Shown: in pieces, positions 15,959 to 24,705 of the stretch | Position numbering within the stretch: position 1 is the stretch's first letter | Layout of the letters: every line of letters begins with the position of its first letter | Source of the DNA: Brevundimonas sp. A19_0 | Lineage (GTDB): Bacteria; Pseudomonadota; Alphaproteobacteria; Caulobacterales; Caulobacteraceae | DNA length: 64,000 nt | Direction of reading: 5' to 3' | Assembly (NCBI RefSeq): GCF_017744255.1 | Contig: NZ_JAGHQP010000002.1 | Span: 186,001-250,000 of the forward strand | The notes under the pieces: model-generated | Databases searched by the model: none | The model's input: only the letters and a program-made list of their open reading frames with translations | Told to the model about the DNA's origin: nothing | Program-made: the position numbers and the translations under genes

Positions 15959-18268
15959 CTATTCAGCCGCCGGGGCGGTGGAGGTTGAGGGTGTGGCAGG
16001 CGCGGACCCCGTCAGGGAGGGCGCCTTGAGCGGGAACACCAGGCAGACCCGGGCGCCCTTGAGAGTTTCGGCATCGGCCAGCTTCAGTTCGCCGCCGTGG
16101 TCCTCACAGATGCGGCGCACGATCGCCAGGCCAAGGCCCGTGCCCTTCTCGCGCGTGGTGACATAGGGCTCGGTCAGGCGATCGCGGTCCTTTTCGGGCA
16201 GGCCGACGCCGTCGTCCTCGATGATGAAGGTGACCGTGCCGTCGTCGACCTCCATACGGGCCAGGATGGCGGGGCTGTTGCCGTCCTCTCCGGTCAGGGC
16301 CCGGCGCGCGACGACAGACTCTCCGGCGTTTTTCAGGATGTTGGTCAGGGCCTGACCGACCATGCGGCCGTCGCATTGCAGCGTATGGCGCGGCAGGCCC
16401 TTTTGCAGTTCGATCTCCACATCGGGCACGGCCACGCGCTGGGCGAAGACGGCCTGACGCAGCAGCTCGGCAGGGTTCTCGGGCGCGAAGCGGGGCGCCG
16501 GCATGCGGGCGAAGGACGAGAACTCATCGACCATCCGGCCGATGTCGCCCACCTGCCGGATAATGGTCTCGGTGCAGCGGTCGAAGGTTTCGACGTCGTC
16601 CGAGATGCGAGGCCGGTATTTGCGGCGCAGGCGTTCGGCCGACAGCTGGATCGGGGTCAGCGGATTCTTGATCTCGTGGGCGATGCGGCGCGCCACGTCA
16701 CGCCAGGCCGCATTGCGCTGGGCCGTCACCAGACGCGTGATGTCGTCGAACGTCAGCACCATCTCACCGCCAAGCCCACCTTCGATCCGGACCCGCAGGC
16801 GCCGGGTCTCGCCGTCGCGCGTGACGTCGATGTCTTCCTCGATATGGGCTTCGGCCCGCTTGAGCAGTTCGCTGAGCTCCGGCGAAAAGGCCGCCAGTTC
16901 CTGACCGGTCAGGTCATCGTCGGGCAGGCCCAGCAGTTCGACCGCACTGGCGTTGATGGCCGACACGCGCCCCTTGCGGTCCAGACCGATCACCCCCGCA
17001 CTGACCCCCGACAGCACGGTTTCGATGAAGCGACTACGGCCCTGGGCGTCCTCGCTGGCGGCCTTCAAAGCCTCCTGTTGCGCCTGAAGATCGCCTGTCA
17101 TGCGGTTGAAGGCATTGGACAATGCGGCGATTTCATGGGGTTCCTTGTCGACCTGAACGCGGGCCGACAGGTCGCCGCTCGCCACCTGGTCGGCGGCCTG
17201 GGCCAGGCGCCCGATCGGCACCGAAATGGCGCTGGCTGCCGACATGCCCAGCCACACCGCCCCGACCAGCACCAGCAAGGCGGTTTCCAGATAGCTGAGG
17301 GCAAAGGCCGCCTGGATGCGGGCGCGGCTCTCCTTGGCCTCGCGATAGGCATCAATGGACTGTCGGCTATTGCGCATCTGGGCAATCAGCCCGGGCTGAA
17401 GGGGCCGCACGGCATAAAGGAAGGCGTCGCCATAGCCCGTCAGCGGATAGAGGGTGCGGATGGTGTCCGGGTTCTCGGTGACGCCGCTGGGCGCGATCTC
17501 GCCCTGGGCGGCCATCTCAAGATCGCTCCGGGGCGGCCCGACGTAGAGGGGAGCCCCGGGCAGTTCGCCACTGGCCAGCACCTGACCATCGCCATCAAGG
17601 ATATAGAGGGCGGGATAGCCAAAGATGTCGGCCGTCTGGGCCAGCAGGCCCGAGAACCGGATCCGGCTGTTGCGGAAGTCCGCCCGAGCCTCGGGCGCCG
17701 TCAGCTCATTGGCAATGGTGGCGAGGTCGGATTCCAGCTCGAGGCTGACGTCGCGGACGTAGGCGCGGCCGATGTCGGCCCCGTTCTCGACGGCCTCGCT
17801 GACGTTGACGCTGAACCACTGATCGACGCCCCGGTTGACCAGCACGCCGAACACCAGGGCGATCAGGATGGCGGGCACCACGGCCACCAGCGAGAACAGG
17901 GTGACGAACCGGAGGTGCAATCTGGCGCCCGCCTGCTGGCGATTGCGGATCAGGTCCAGCACCTGCACGCCGACCCCGGAGGCCAGCGTCAGGATCAGCA
18001 CCAGATTGCCGAGCAGGATGTAGAGGACGGCGCGACTGGCGGCTGCGCGGGCGCCCCCCTCACCCCCGGCCTCGGGCGCGATGGCCACCAGCCAGATGGC
18101 CGCGACGGTGATGATGAAGGCCAGCGCATAGGCTACGCCGAAGACCGGTCGGCCGGCCGGTGTGGCGATTCCGGCGCGCAGAGCGCCGATCGCCGCATCA
18201 AGCGGGCGGCTTCTGGGCATCGGGTCTGCGATAACAGGGCCGGTCATGCGTCCGACACCATCCGACAC
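15959..18268 (-). CDS. ntrY: NtrY-type membrane sensor histidine kinase
   Basis: A protein of up to 769 residues. Several N-terminal membrane segments (about residues 45-65, 80-105, 125-148) are followed by a periplasmic sensing region, another membrane segment near 325-345, a HAMP domain (ISVPIGRLAQAADQVASGDL), a PAS domain and the kinase core. The H-box is IAHEIKNPLTPIQLSAERL, the N-box has NILKNAGES, and the G boxes include DDGVGLP and GTGLGLAIV. It phosphorylates NtrX. In-frame starts at 18268, 18247 and 18220 cannot be separated. The ntrB-ntrC genes normally found between dusB and ntrY are missing here. Confidence 0.94.
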   Translation of the reverse strand: MSDGVGRMTGPVIADPMPRSRPLDAAIGALRAGIATPAGRPVFGVAYALAFIITVAAIWLVAIAPEAGGEGGARAAASRAVLYILLGNLVLILTLASGVGVQVLDLIRNRQQAGARLHLRFVTLFSLVAVVPAILIALVFGVLVNRGVDQWFSVNVSEAVENGADIGRAYVRDVSLELESDLATIANELTAPEARADFRNSRIRFSGLLAQTADIFGYPALYILDGDGQVLASGELPGAPLYVGPPRSDLEMAAQGEIAPSGVTENPDTIRTLYPLTGYGDAFLYAVRPLQPGLIAQMRNSRQSIDAYREAKESRARIQAAFALSYLETALLVLVGAVWLGMSAASAISVPIGRLAQAADQVASGDLSARVQVDKEPHEIAALSNAFNRMTGDLQAQQEALKAASEDAQGRSRFIETVLSGVSAGVIGLDRKGRVSAINASAVELLGLPDDDLTGQELAAFSPELSELLKRAEAHIEEDIDVTRDGETRRLRVRIEGGLGGEMVLTFDDITRLVTAQRNAAWRDVARRIAHEIKNPLTPIQLSAERLRRKYRPRISDDVETFDRCTETIIRQVGDIGRMVDEFSSFARMPAPRFAPENPAELLRQAVFAQRVAVPDVEIELQKGLPRHTLQCDGRMVGQALTNILKNAGESVVARRALTGEDGNSPAILARMEVDDGTVTFIIEDDGVGLPEKDRDRLTEPYVTTREKGTGLGLAIVRRICEDHGGELKLADAETLKGARVCLVFPLKAPSLTGSAPATPSTSTAPAAE

Positions 18269-18306
18269 CTGTGGCCGATGATCAACAGGTTAGTTGCGGA
18301 ATTACG

Positions 18307-19299
18307 TCACCGGTCCGACCAGAGGTCCGCGAGAGCCCCGGCAACGGCATCCGGGTCATCCAGCCGGCACAGGCGGGCCTTGGCGGCGCGCCGCTCCGTG
18401 GCCTCCTCCGGCCAGGGTGCGTTTTCGATGTACCAGCCCAGATGCTTGCGAAACATCTTGAGCCCCAGCGGATAGCCATAGAAGTCCAGTGACGCGCGCA
18501 TGTGCCGGATGACGAGGGCCAGCCGCTCCGCCCGATCCGGCGCCTCTGGACCTGTCCCGCCGTCCAGCCCCGCCTGAAGCCGGGCCGCCAGCCAAGGCCG
18601 GCCATAGACACCCCGCCCCAGCATCAGAGCGTCTGCCCCGGACCGGGTCAGGGCCTCGCGGGCATCGTCCAGCGTGACCACATCGCCATTGACGATCACG
18701 GGGATGGACACCGCCGCCTTGACGTCCCCCACGGCCTGCCAGTCGGCCTGGCCGGTGTAGAACTGCTTGCGGGTCCGGCCATGGACCGTCACCGCCTTCA
18801 CCCCGATCTGCTCGGCTTGGGCGGCCAGATCGGGTGCGTTCAGGGACGTCTCGTCCCAACCCAACCGCATCTTGACGGTCACCGGCCGGCTGACGGCACC
18901 TACCACGGCCTCCATGATCCGGCAGGCGAGGTCCGGCACCCGCATCAGGGCAGAGCCGGACGCGGCCCCGGTCACTTCCTTGGCCGGGCACCCGAAGTTG
19001 AGGTCGATGATATCGGCGCCGGCGCGCTCGGCCATTCGGGCGCCTTCGGCCATGGCCTCCGGATCGCGCCCGACCAGCTGGATGACGGTGAGCGGCAGCC
19101 CCTCGCCCACCGCGGCACGCCGCACTACATCGGGGCGTCCACGGGCCAGCTCGGCAGAGGCGACCATCTCCGTCGCCACATAAGGCGCGCCCAGCTCCGA
19201 TGCGAGCTGGCGGAATGGCAGGTCGGTGACGCCGGTCATCGGCGCCATCAGGACCCGGCCGGGCACAGTCACATCGCCGATGACGAGGGAGGAAGGCAT
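18307..19299 (-). CDS. dusB: tRNA-dihydrouridine synthase DusB
   Basis: A 330-residue TIM-barrel flavoenzyme. MAPMTGVTDLPFRQLASELG at the N-terminus, DLNFGCPAKEVTGAASGSAL with the catalytic cysteine, KMRLGWDETS, HGRTRKQFYTG and GNGDV/NGDVVTLDDA phosphate-binding segments are all in order. It reduces specific uridines in tRNA D-loops with NADPH/FMN. It was historically called NifR3 because it stands next to ntrB-ntrC; here it is adjacent to ntrY instead, with a 38-base gap. Confidence 0.96.
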   Translation of the reverse strand: MPSSLVIGDVTVPGRVLMAPMTGVTDLPFRQLASELGAPYVATEMVASAELARGRPDVVRRAAVGEGLPLTVIQLVGRDPEAMAEGARMAERAGADIIDLNFGCPAKEVTGAASGSALMRVPDLACRIMEAVVGAVSRPVTVKMRLGWDETSLNAPDLAAQAEQIGVKAVTVHGRTRKQFYTGQADWQAVGDVKAAVSIPVIVNGDVVTLDDAREALTRSGADALMLGRGVYGRPWLAARLQAGLDGGTGPEAPDRAERLALVIRHMRASLDFYGYPLGLKMFRKHLGWYIENAPWPEEATERRAAKARLCRLDDPDAVAGALADLWSDR

Positions 19300-19363
19300 C
19301 GGCCCCTATCTTCGCCCCTGCCCCCTCTCGTCAAGGGCGCGGTCGCCCCCTAGAAGACGGGGC

Positions 19364-20521
19364 ATGAAGTTTCAGGCCGTCGTTGTCGCCGCGGGCTCGG
19401 GCTCCCGGGCAGGTGTAGAAAAGCCCTGGGTCGCCCTGGGCGGCATGCCTGTGGTGCGATGGTCGGTCGACGCCCTCCTGAAGGCCGGGGCCAGCGAGGT
19501 CATCGTTGTGGCAGCGGCGGACCGACTGGCCGAAGGGCCGACGACGCTCTCAGGCCTGGAGGGATGGCGGATGGTCGAGGGCGGCGCGACGCGCGCTGAG
19601 TCGGTCGCGCGGGGCCTGAAGGCCCTGGGCGGGCCCGACGACAAGGCCGTACTGATCCACGATGCAGCGCGCCCCTTTCTGGACCGGGCTGTGATTGACC
19701 GCCTGCTCACCGCGCTGGACACGTTCGACGGGGCCGTCCCCGCCCTGCCCGCCGTCGACAGCCTGAGACGCGGCACAGACTCAGCGCTGGGTGACAGTGT
19801 GGACCGCGACGGCCTCTATCGCGCCCAGACCCCGCAGGCATTCCGTCGCTCGACGGTCGTCGACGCACTCGCGGGGTGGTCCGGTGCAGCCCCGCCCACA
19901 GACGAGGCCGAGGCGGTGCGCGCGGCGGGCGGGCGTGTCGTCTTGGTGGCCGGCGATCCGCGCCTGTTCAAACTGACCTATCCGGAGGACTTCATCATGG
20001 CCGAGGCTCTGGCGAGGGGGCTTGAGGCGCCGATGGTGACCCGTGTGGGACAGGGGTTCGACGTCCACCGCTGGGGGCCGGGCGCCTCGGTCTGGCTGTG
20101 CGGGGTCGAGATTTCCCATGACCAGACCCTGATCGGTCATTCCGACGCGGACGCAGGCCTTCACGCCCTGACCGACGCCATTCTGGGCGCCATGGGCGAC
20201 GGCGATATCGGCGACCACTTCCCGCCCACCGATCCGAAGTGGAAGGGGGCCGCGTCCGACCAGTTCCTCATTCACGCTGTCGAGCGACTGGCCGCCCGCG
20301 GCGGAGTTCTGGTGAATGTCGATGTGACGCTGATCTGCGAGCAGCCGAAGATCAAACCACATCGCGAGGGCATGCGGGCACGGCTGGCGGAGCTGTGCGG
20401 GCTGGAACTCGATGCCGTGAGCGTGAAGGCGACCACGACCGAGCAACTGGGCTTCACCGGTCGCAACGAGGGGCTGGCCGCGCAAGCCGTAGCCACCGTC
20501 ACCCTGCCCCGCTCGCGCTAG
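19364..20521 (+). CDS. ispDF: bifunctional IspD/IspF isoprenoid enzyme
   Basis: A 385-residue fusion, typical of alphaproteobacteria. The IspD half (about residues 1-228) begins with AVVVAAGSGSRAGVEKPWV, the CTP-binding loop, and has VLIHDAARPF; it makes CDP-methylerythritol from MEP and CTP. The IspF half (about 229-385) begins VGQGFDVHRWGPGASV and contains HSDADAGLHALTDAILGAMG, the zinc site; it forms the cyclic diphosphate. The start at 19364 follows directly from family length; the longer frame from 19226 is antisense to dusB. Both enzymes belong to the MEP pathway. The stop TAG is shared with the convergent downstream gene within CTAG (20518-20521). Confidence 0.97.
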   Translation: MKFQAVVVAAGSGSRAGVEKPWVALGGMPVVRWSVDALLKAGASEVIVVAAADRLAEGPTTLSGLEGWRMVEGGATRAESVARGLKALGGPDDKAVLIHDAARPFLDRAVIDRLLTALDTFDGAVPALPAVDSLRRGTDSALGDSVDRDGLYRAQTPQAFRRSTVVDALAGWSGAAPPTDEAEAVRAAGGRVVLVAGDPRLFKLTYPEDFIMAEALARGLEAPMVTRVGQGFDVHRWGPGASVWLCGVEISHDQTLIGHSDADAGLHALTDAILGAMGDGDIGDHFPPTDPKWKGAASDQFLIHAVERLAARGGVLVNVDVTLICEQPKIKPHREGMRARLAELCGLELDAVSVKATTTEQLGFTGRNEGLAAQAVATVTLPRSR

Positions 20522-22791
20522 AAGCTGCCGCGCATCAGGGCGCCCCACAGATTGACGTAGTCGTCGGTCCAGGGCCTGACGTCGGTCTCGGCAATCGTTT
20601 TCCAGCCCGGGTCAGTAGTGAAGTCCGCCAGCCCCGCGGGCGTGGCCGACAGCATCAGCACCTCGGTCGACGCCTCGGACATATCCGGCCGGTCCGCCGC
20701 CTCGACATAGATGCGGTGACGCTCGGTCGCGCCCAGTTGTCGCGCGGCGGCCACGGCCGGCAGGGTGATGTCGAGGTGCCGGTTGGACAGGTGCAGCACG
20801 ACCACACCTGTCGGCCCTACCACGCGCAAATAGTCCGCCAGCGCCTCGACCGTCAGCAGGTGGGTGGGAATGGCGTCGGACGAGAAGGCGTCGACCACCA
20901 GAAGGTCGAAGGCCGCGTCGGGTTGATTCGCAAGGGTAAGACGCGCATCGCCCAGCACCGTCTCGACCGGACCAGAGGCGCAGTGGGAGATGAAGGTGAA
21001 CCAGCGGGGATCCCGGGCCATCCGGTCGACCATGGGGTCGATCTCGAAGAAGGTCAGGCTGTCACCCGGTCGCTTGTAGGCCGCCATCGCGCCGGACCCC
21101 AGCCCGACCACCCCCATCCGCACGGCGGGCGCGCGTGACTGGACGACCCAGGTCGCCACGCCGATCGGCGTGTCATAGGCGTAGTAGAGGGTGGGATCAC
21201 AGGCGAATTCGGGATTTCGGGCCTGCGCGCCGTGCAGCGTCGTGCCGTGCATCAGGACGTGCACGGGCCCGCCCATGCCCGGGTCCTCGATCCGGGCCAC
21301 CCGCATCACGCCGAAGAAGCTGCGCTCGGTCAGGCTCCAGTCATAGCCTCGGGTGATGTGCTGGGCCGAGAGCGTCACTGCCAGCAGAATGGCCGTGAAG
21401 ACGAGCGCGCGATCGCGAACCATGAAGGCAAAGATGGCCGCAGCGCCCAGTGTCGCCATGGCCAGTTGCAAGGTGCTGATCTCATGGAACATGGGCCACA
21501 GCGCAGGGGTCCGTTGGACCAGATCGTAGATAATGTGCGGCAGGATCGCCAAAGCCAGCCCTCCCAGCAGGAAGGAACCGTGCCGGAGCGTCAACGGCCC
21601 TCGCCAGGGGCGCGCCAGGCCGACGGCAACCAGCACCAGGGGATACTCCCAGACCATGTTGAAGATCACAGGTGCGATCAGGGCGTTGAAAGCACCGCCC
21701 AGCACGCCACCCACCGAGAGCAGCAGGAAGAACTCCGTAAGCCGGTCCGGAGGCGGGCGCCGTGCCGCCAGCATCTGGTGGCACCACAGGGCGATGAAGA
21801 AGAAGGCGCCCAGATTGACCAGCAGCAGGAAGGTCCAGCTGGAGCTGCGGAAGGCGACAAGACTGACGGTCACCGCCAGCAGGGCGGACTGGATCACAAA
21901 GGTGATGGGCATCGGGATCCAGGGGCGGTTCTGGAAAGCGATCACAAATGTCAGCAGGTAGAGCGCCAGCGGGATCACCCACAGGAAAGGGGCCGAGGCG
22001 ACATCAGTGGCCAGATGGGCGGTCACGCCCAGCATCAGGCTGGACGGCGCGGCGGCCAGCAGCACCCACAACCCGCGCTCGCGCCAGGGGATGGCCGGGC
22101 TGGCCGGCAGTGGCCTGGGGTCGGGCCCGGATCGGCCGGTCGCACGGGCCTGCCAGACGGTCAGGCCCAGCGCGAGGATCAGCACGACAAACACCCCGTA
22201 GCCCGCGCTCCAGCCCAAGCGCTGGCCGGACAGGGAGGCCAGCGGCTCAATCACGACCGGATAGGCCAGCAGGGCCAGGAAGCTGCCGAGGTTCGACGCC
22301 GCATAGAGGACATAGGGGTTCTGCCCGTCGGCATGCCCGGCCCTCAGCCGCGCGTACCACGCCTGTAGCAGGGGGGCCGTCGCCGACAGGGCCGCGAACG
22401 GCAGTCCGACCGACAGCGCCAGGGTCGCCAGCAGCCAGCCGATCGGGGCCGCAGGATCAGGATCCCCCAGCAGCCCGTTGACGCGCAGGGGCAGGAAGGT
22501 CGCGGCCACGACCAGCAGCGCGACATGCACTCCGACCTGAAGCTTCAGCGACGACACTCTCTGCAGCAGGTGGGCGTAGGCGTAGCCGGCCAGCAGGCCT
22601 GTCTGGAAGAAGACCATGGCCGTGTTCCAGACCGAAGGGGACCCGCCGAGTACCGGGAGCACCAGCTTGGTGATCATCGGCTGGACCGAGAACACGAGCA
22701 TGGCCGAGGTGAAGATGGTGAGGCCGAAGATCATCGGCGTCGCGCGCTCGGTGTCCCAGCGCCCACCGAAGGACAGGCTGCGTTCACTCAT
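20518..22791 (-). CDS. fused MFS-like membrane domain and spermidine synthase-like methyltransferase fold
   Basis: A 757-residue two-part protein. Roughly the first 510 residues form 12 or more membrane helices, beginning [20 protein letters not shown]. The last 230 residues are a cytosolic Rossmann domain of the spermidine synthase type, with [14 protein letters not shown] (SAM/dcSAM-binding glycine loop), [12 protein letters not shown] and [15 protein letters not shown]. Such fusions are widespread in proteobacteria but their substrate is unestablished; polyamine synthesis is only a family-based suggestion. The start at 22791 is preferred because the extra 17 residues upstream look non-coding. 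Confidence 0.85.
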   Translation of the reverse strand: MSERSLSFGGRWDTERATPMIFGLTIFTSAMLVFSVQPMITKLVLPVLGGSPSVWNTAMVFFQTGLLAGYAYAHLLQRVSSLKLQVGVHVALLVVAATFLPLRVNGLLGDPDPAAPIGWLLATLALSVGLPFAALSATAPLLQAWYARLRAGHADGQNPYVLYAASNLGSFLALLAYPVVIEPLASLSGQRLGWSAGYGVFVVLILALGLTVWQARATGRSGPDPRPLPASPAIPWRERGLWVLLAAAPSSLMLGVTAHLATDVASAPFLWVIPLALYLLTFVIAFQNRPWIPMPITFVIQSALLAVTVSLVAFRSSSWTFLLLVNLGAFFFIALWCHQMLAARRPPPDRLTEFFLLLSVGGVLGGAFNALIAPVIFNMVWEYPLVLVAVGLARPWRGPLTLRHGSFLLGGLALAILPHIIYDLVQRTPALWPMFHEISTLQLAMATLGAAAIFAFMVRDRALVFTAILLAVTLSAQHITRGYDWSLTERSFFGVMRVARIEDPGMGGPVHVLMHGTTLHGAQARNPEFACDPTLYYAYDTPIGVATWVVQSRAPAVRMGVVGLGSGAMAAYKRPGDSLTFFEIDPMVDRMARDPRWFTFISHCASGPVETVLGDARLTLANQPDAAFDLLVVDAFSSDAIPTHLLTVEALADYLRVVGPTGVVVLHLSNRHLDITLPAVAAARQLGATERHRIYVEAADRPDMSEASTEVLMLSATPAGLADFTTDPGWKTIAETDVRPWTDDYVNLWGALMRGSF

Positions 22792-22808
22792 GCCGGCTCC
22801 GGAATGGA

Positions 22809-22820
22809 TCGATGCATCGA
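22809..22820. promoter_or_regulatory. 12-bp perfect palindrome between divergent genes
   Basis: TCGATGCATCGA lies in the 92-bp gap between the divergently transcribed MFS/spermidine-synthase-like gene and the cinA-like gene. It is placed where an operator might be, but no bound factor is known and no second copy was seen. Confidence 0.25.
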
Positions 22821-22883
22821 CAGACGGGCGTCTCCACGTCACCCTGTGCCCACCGTAAGCCTGACTCGTCCGAGCCCATAGAG

Positions 22884-23372
22884 ATGTTTCCGACCGACCT
22901 TCTGTCCCTGGCCGAGGACGTTGTCGCCCGTGCCCGCGCCGGCGGCGTCATGCTGGCGACGGCCGAAAGCTGCACCGGCGGACTGGTTGCGGCCGCCCTG
23001 ACGTCGGTGGCAGGTTCCTCGGCCGTGCTGGAGCAGGGTGTGGTGACCTATTCCAATGAGGCCAAGACGCGGCTGCTGGACGTTCCGCCTGCCCTACTGG
23101 AGGCCCACGGGGCTGTCTCGCGCCCTGTCGCCGAGTCGATGGCCGCCGGCGCCCGCAGTCGCGCAGGCGTGGACGTCGCTGTGTCGGTGACCGGTATCGC
23201 CGGCCCCGGCGGAGGCTCGGCGGACAAGCCCGTCGGACTGGTCCACTTCGGGCTCGCGGGGCCGGGGGGCGTGCGACATGTCGAGCGTCGCTTTGCCGAG
23301 GCGGATCGTCAGGCCATCCGGCTGGCCGCCACACAGCAGGCGCTTGAGATGTTGCGGGACGCCCTGTCGTGA
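22884..23372 (+). CDS. CinA C-terminal domain protein, nicotinamide-nucleotide amidohydrolase
   Basis: A 162-residue single-domain CinA_C protein (PncC/YgaD type). The signature [20 protein letters not shown] is near residue 30, followed by [16 protein letters not shown] and [20 protein letters not shown], both strongly conserved. PncC deamidates nicotinamide mononucleotide to nicotinate mononucleotide in the NAD salvage cycle. The N-terminal MoCF-like domain of full CinA is absent, as is normal for this class. The stop overlaps the GTG start of the TusA-like gene by 4 bases (GTGA). Confidence 0.92.
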   Translation: MFPTDLLSLAEDVVARARAGGVMLATAESCTGGLVAAALTSVAGSSAVLEQGVVTYSNEAKTRLLDVPPALLEAHGAVSRPVAESMAAGARSRAGVDVAVSVTGIAGPGGGSADKPVGLVHFGLAGPGGVRHVERRFAEADRQAIRLAATQQALEMLRDALS

Positions 23373-23602
23373 CGGTCGTCGATGCGCGAGGTCACCGCTG
23401 CCCGGTGCCGAGCCTCAGGCTGGCCAAAGCGCTTGAGACGGCCCGTCCCGGTGACACGATCCGCCTGCTGGCCACGGATCCGATGGCCCGCATCGACGTG
23501 CCCCACATGCTGGCTGATGGGCCGCACCGGGTCCTGACCGTTCAGGACGTCGAGAGCGGGCTTGAGATTACTGTTGAGACCGGCGCCGCGCCGTCAGACT
23601 GA
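23369..23602 (+). CDS. TusA/SirA-like sulfurtransferase
   Basis: A 77-residue protein with a GTG start overlapping the upstream stop. It has the TusA/YedF core: [20 protein letters not shown] carries the CPxP motif with the reactive cysteine, followed by the acidic [11 protein letters not shown] and helical end. The fold transfers persulfide sulfur, for example to tRNA thiolation or molybdenum cofactor enzymes; the partner is not visible here. Its last 35 bases overlap the 3' end of the convergent BrkB gene. Confidence 0.88.
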   Translation: MTVVDARGHRCPVPSLRLAKALETARPGDTIRLLATDPMARIDVPHMLADGPHRVLTVQDVESGLEITVETGAAPSD

Positions 23603-24521
23603 CGACCTTTGGGGTTTGCGTCAGCGCCTCTTCCGCCTCGAGGATCAGGGCCTCGTCGCGGGCGCGCTTGTCGTTTTCCATCTCGGTGGCGAAGGCGCCG
23701 CCATAGAAGATGGCATTCACGTTCCACGACAGCCAGATCAGCAGCACCACGACCGCACCGACCGAGCCGTAGGTGGCGCCCAACACCGCGATCTGCTCGA
23801 CATAGATGGCGCAGAGCCATGACGAGATCATCGACAGGAGGGTGGCGATTACCCCGCCGGTAATGGCCGGCCGCCAGGCCACGCGCGACTTGTGCGACAT
23901 GGCATAGCGGTAGAGCAGCGTCAGGCCGAACGACAGACCGATAGCGGGCAGCAACACATCCATCGGCATATAGCCGCCCGTGACCTCCTCACCCGTGCCA
24001 ACGGCATCCGCGTGGGACATCAGGCGGGCCGTGACGACCGCGCCCGACACGACGGTGAACAGGCCGAAAGCGAACAGGGCCACGAAAAAGGCCAGCAGAT
24101 TGAACTTCAGAAAGCCGTGCGGCTCGGCCTCATCATGGATCAGGTTCAGACCCGCCAGCAGGGCCTTGAACCCCCGGTGCGCCGCATAGGCACCGATGAC
24201 GAGGGCGAAGGCGCTCTGGGTCGAGACCGTCCGCGCCGAGGCATTGGTCAGGCGGGTGATTTCCTCAAGAAAGATGGCGCGCGCGGCCGTCGGCATGACG
24301 TCGGCAAGGGCCGTGGCCTGGGCGCTGACCTCGCTGATCGACAGACCCACCTTGTACAGGCCGATCAGAATCGCCACCGCCGGGAACACGGCCAGCAGGG
24401 CAAAGAAGGAGACGCCGCCCGTGTAGAGCATGACGTCACGACCCCAGCTGCGGGCAAAGGCACGGCCTGACAATCGAAGCCAGAAGCCTGCCCGGCTCCA
24501 GGGAGTGTCCGTTTTCAAGAT
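23568..24521 (-). CDS. YihY/BrkB family inner-membrane protein
   Basis: About 317 residues with six membrane segments. GGVSFFALLAVFPAVAILIG, LVIGAYAAHRGFKALLAGLNLIHDE and GSVGAVVVLLIWLSWNVNAI are the conserved family regions. BrkB was once called RNase BN in error; the function is unresolved. The open frame extends to 24863, but its first 110 or so residues are antisense to popA and its leader. The TTG at 24521 has GAGAGA 6 bases upstream and follows an AT-rich stretch that could hold the promoter. A GTG at 24650 (360 residues) is the alternative. C-terminal residues are antisense to the end of the TusA-like gene. Confidence 0.82.
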   Translation of the reverse strand: MLKTDTPWSRAGFWLRLSGRAFARSWGRDVMLYTGGVSFFALLAVFPAVAILIGLYKVGLSISEVSAQATALADVMPTAARAIFLEEITRLTNASARTVSTQSAFALVIGAYAAHRGFKALLAGLNLIHDEAEPHGFLKFNLLAFFVALFAFGLFTVVSGAVVTARLMSHADAVGTGEEVTGGYMPMDVLLPAIGLSFGLTLLYRYAMSHKSRVAWRPAITGGVIATLLSMISSWLCAIYVEQIAVLGATYGSVGAVVVLLIWLSWNVNAIFYGGAFATEMENDKRARDEALILEAEEALTQTPKVVSLTARRRSQQ

Positions 24522-24556
24522 CAATCTCTCGGTGACCCGCTCAGCGGCAATCCGGC

Positions 24557-24590
24557 GCGAAACTAGACTTTTTTGTGACTTTGCAAACCC
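24557..24590 (-). promoter_or_regulatory. putative promoter upstream of the BrkB gene
   Basis: On the minus strand, TTGCAAAGTCACAAAAAAGT precedes CTAGTTTCG, giving a -35-like TTGCAA and a -10-like TAGTTT about 15 bases apart in an unusually AT-rich patch for this genome. Placed just before the preferred TTG start. Match to consensus is moderate and the boundary is approximate. Confidence 0.3.
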
Positions 24591-24705
24591 TCTTCCCCCA
24601 GGAGGTCCCGGAACCGGTTGCGAGAGCGACGGGGGGCTGTCTATGGTCACGCCCTGTCGGGCTGCGCTCCGGGGCAGGATTCGGGGCTGAAGGGGGCGAA
24701 CCGTC

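Noticed and set aside
16097..18475. A 792-codon plus-strand open frame opposite ntrY.
   Set aside because: Antisense shadow; its translation is Gly/Asp/Arg/Gln-rich without motifs while ntrY shows a complete kinase.
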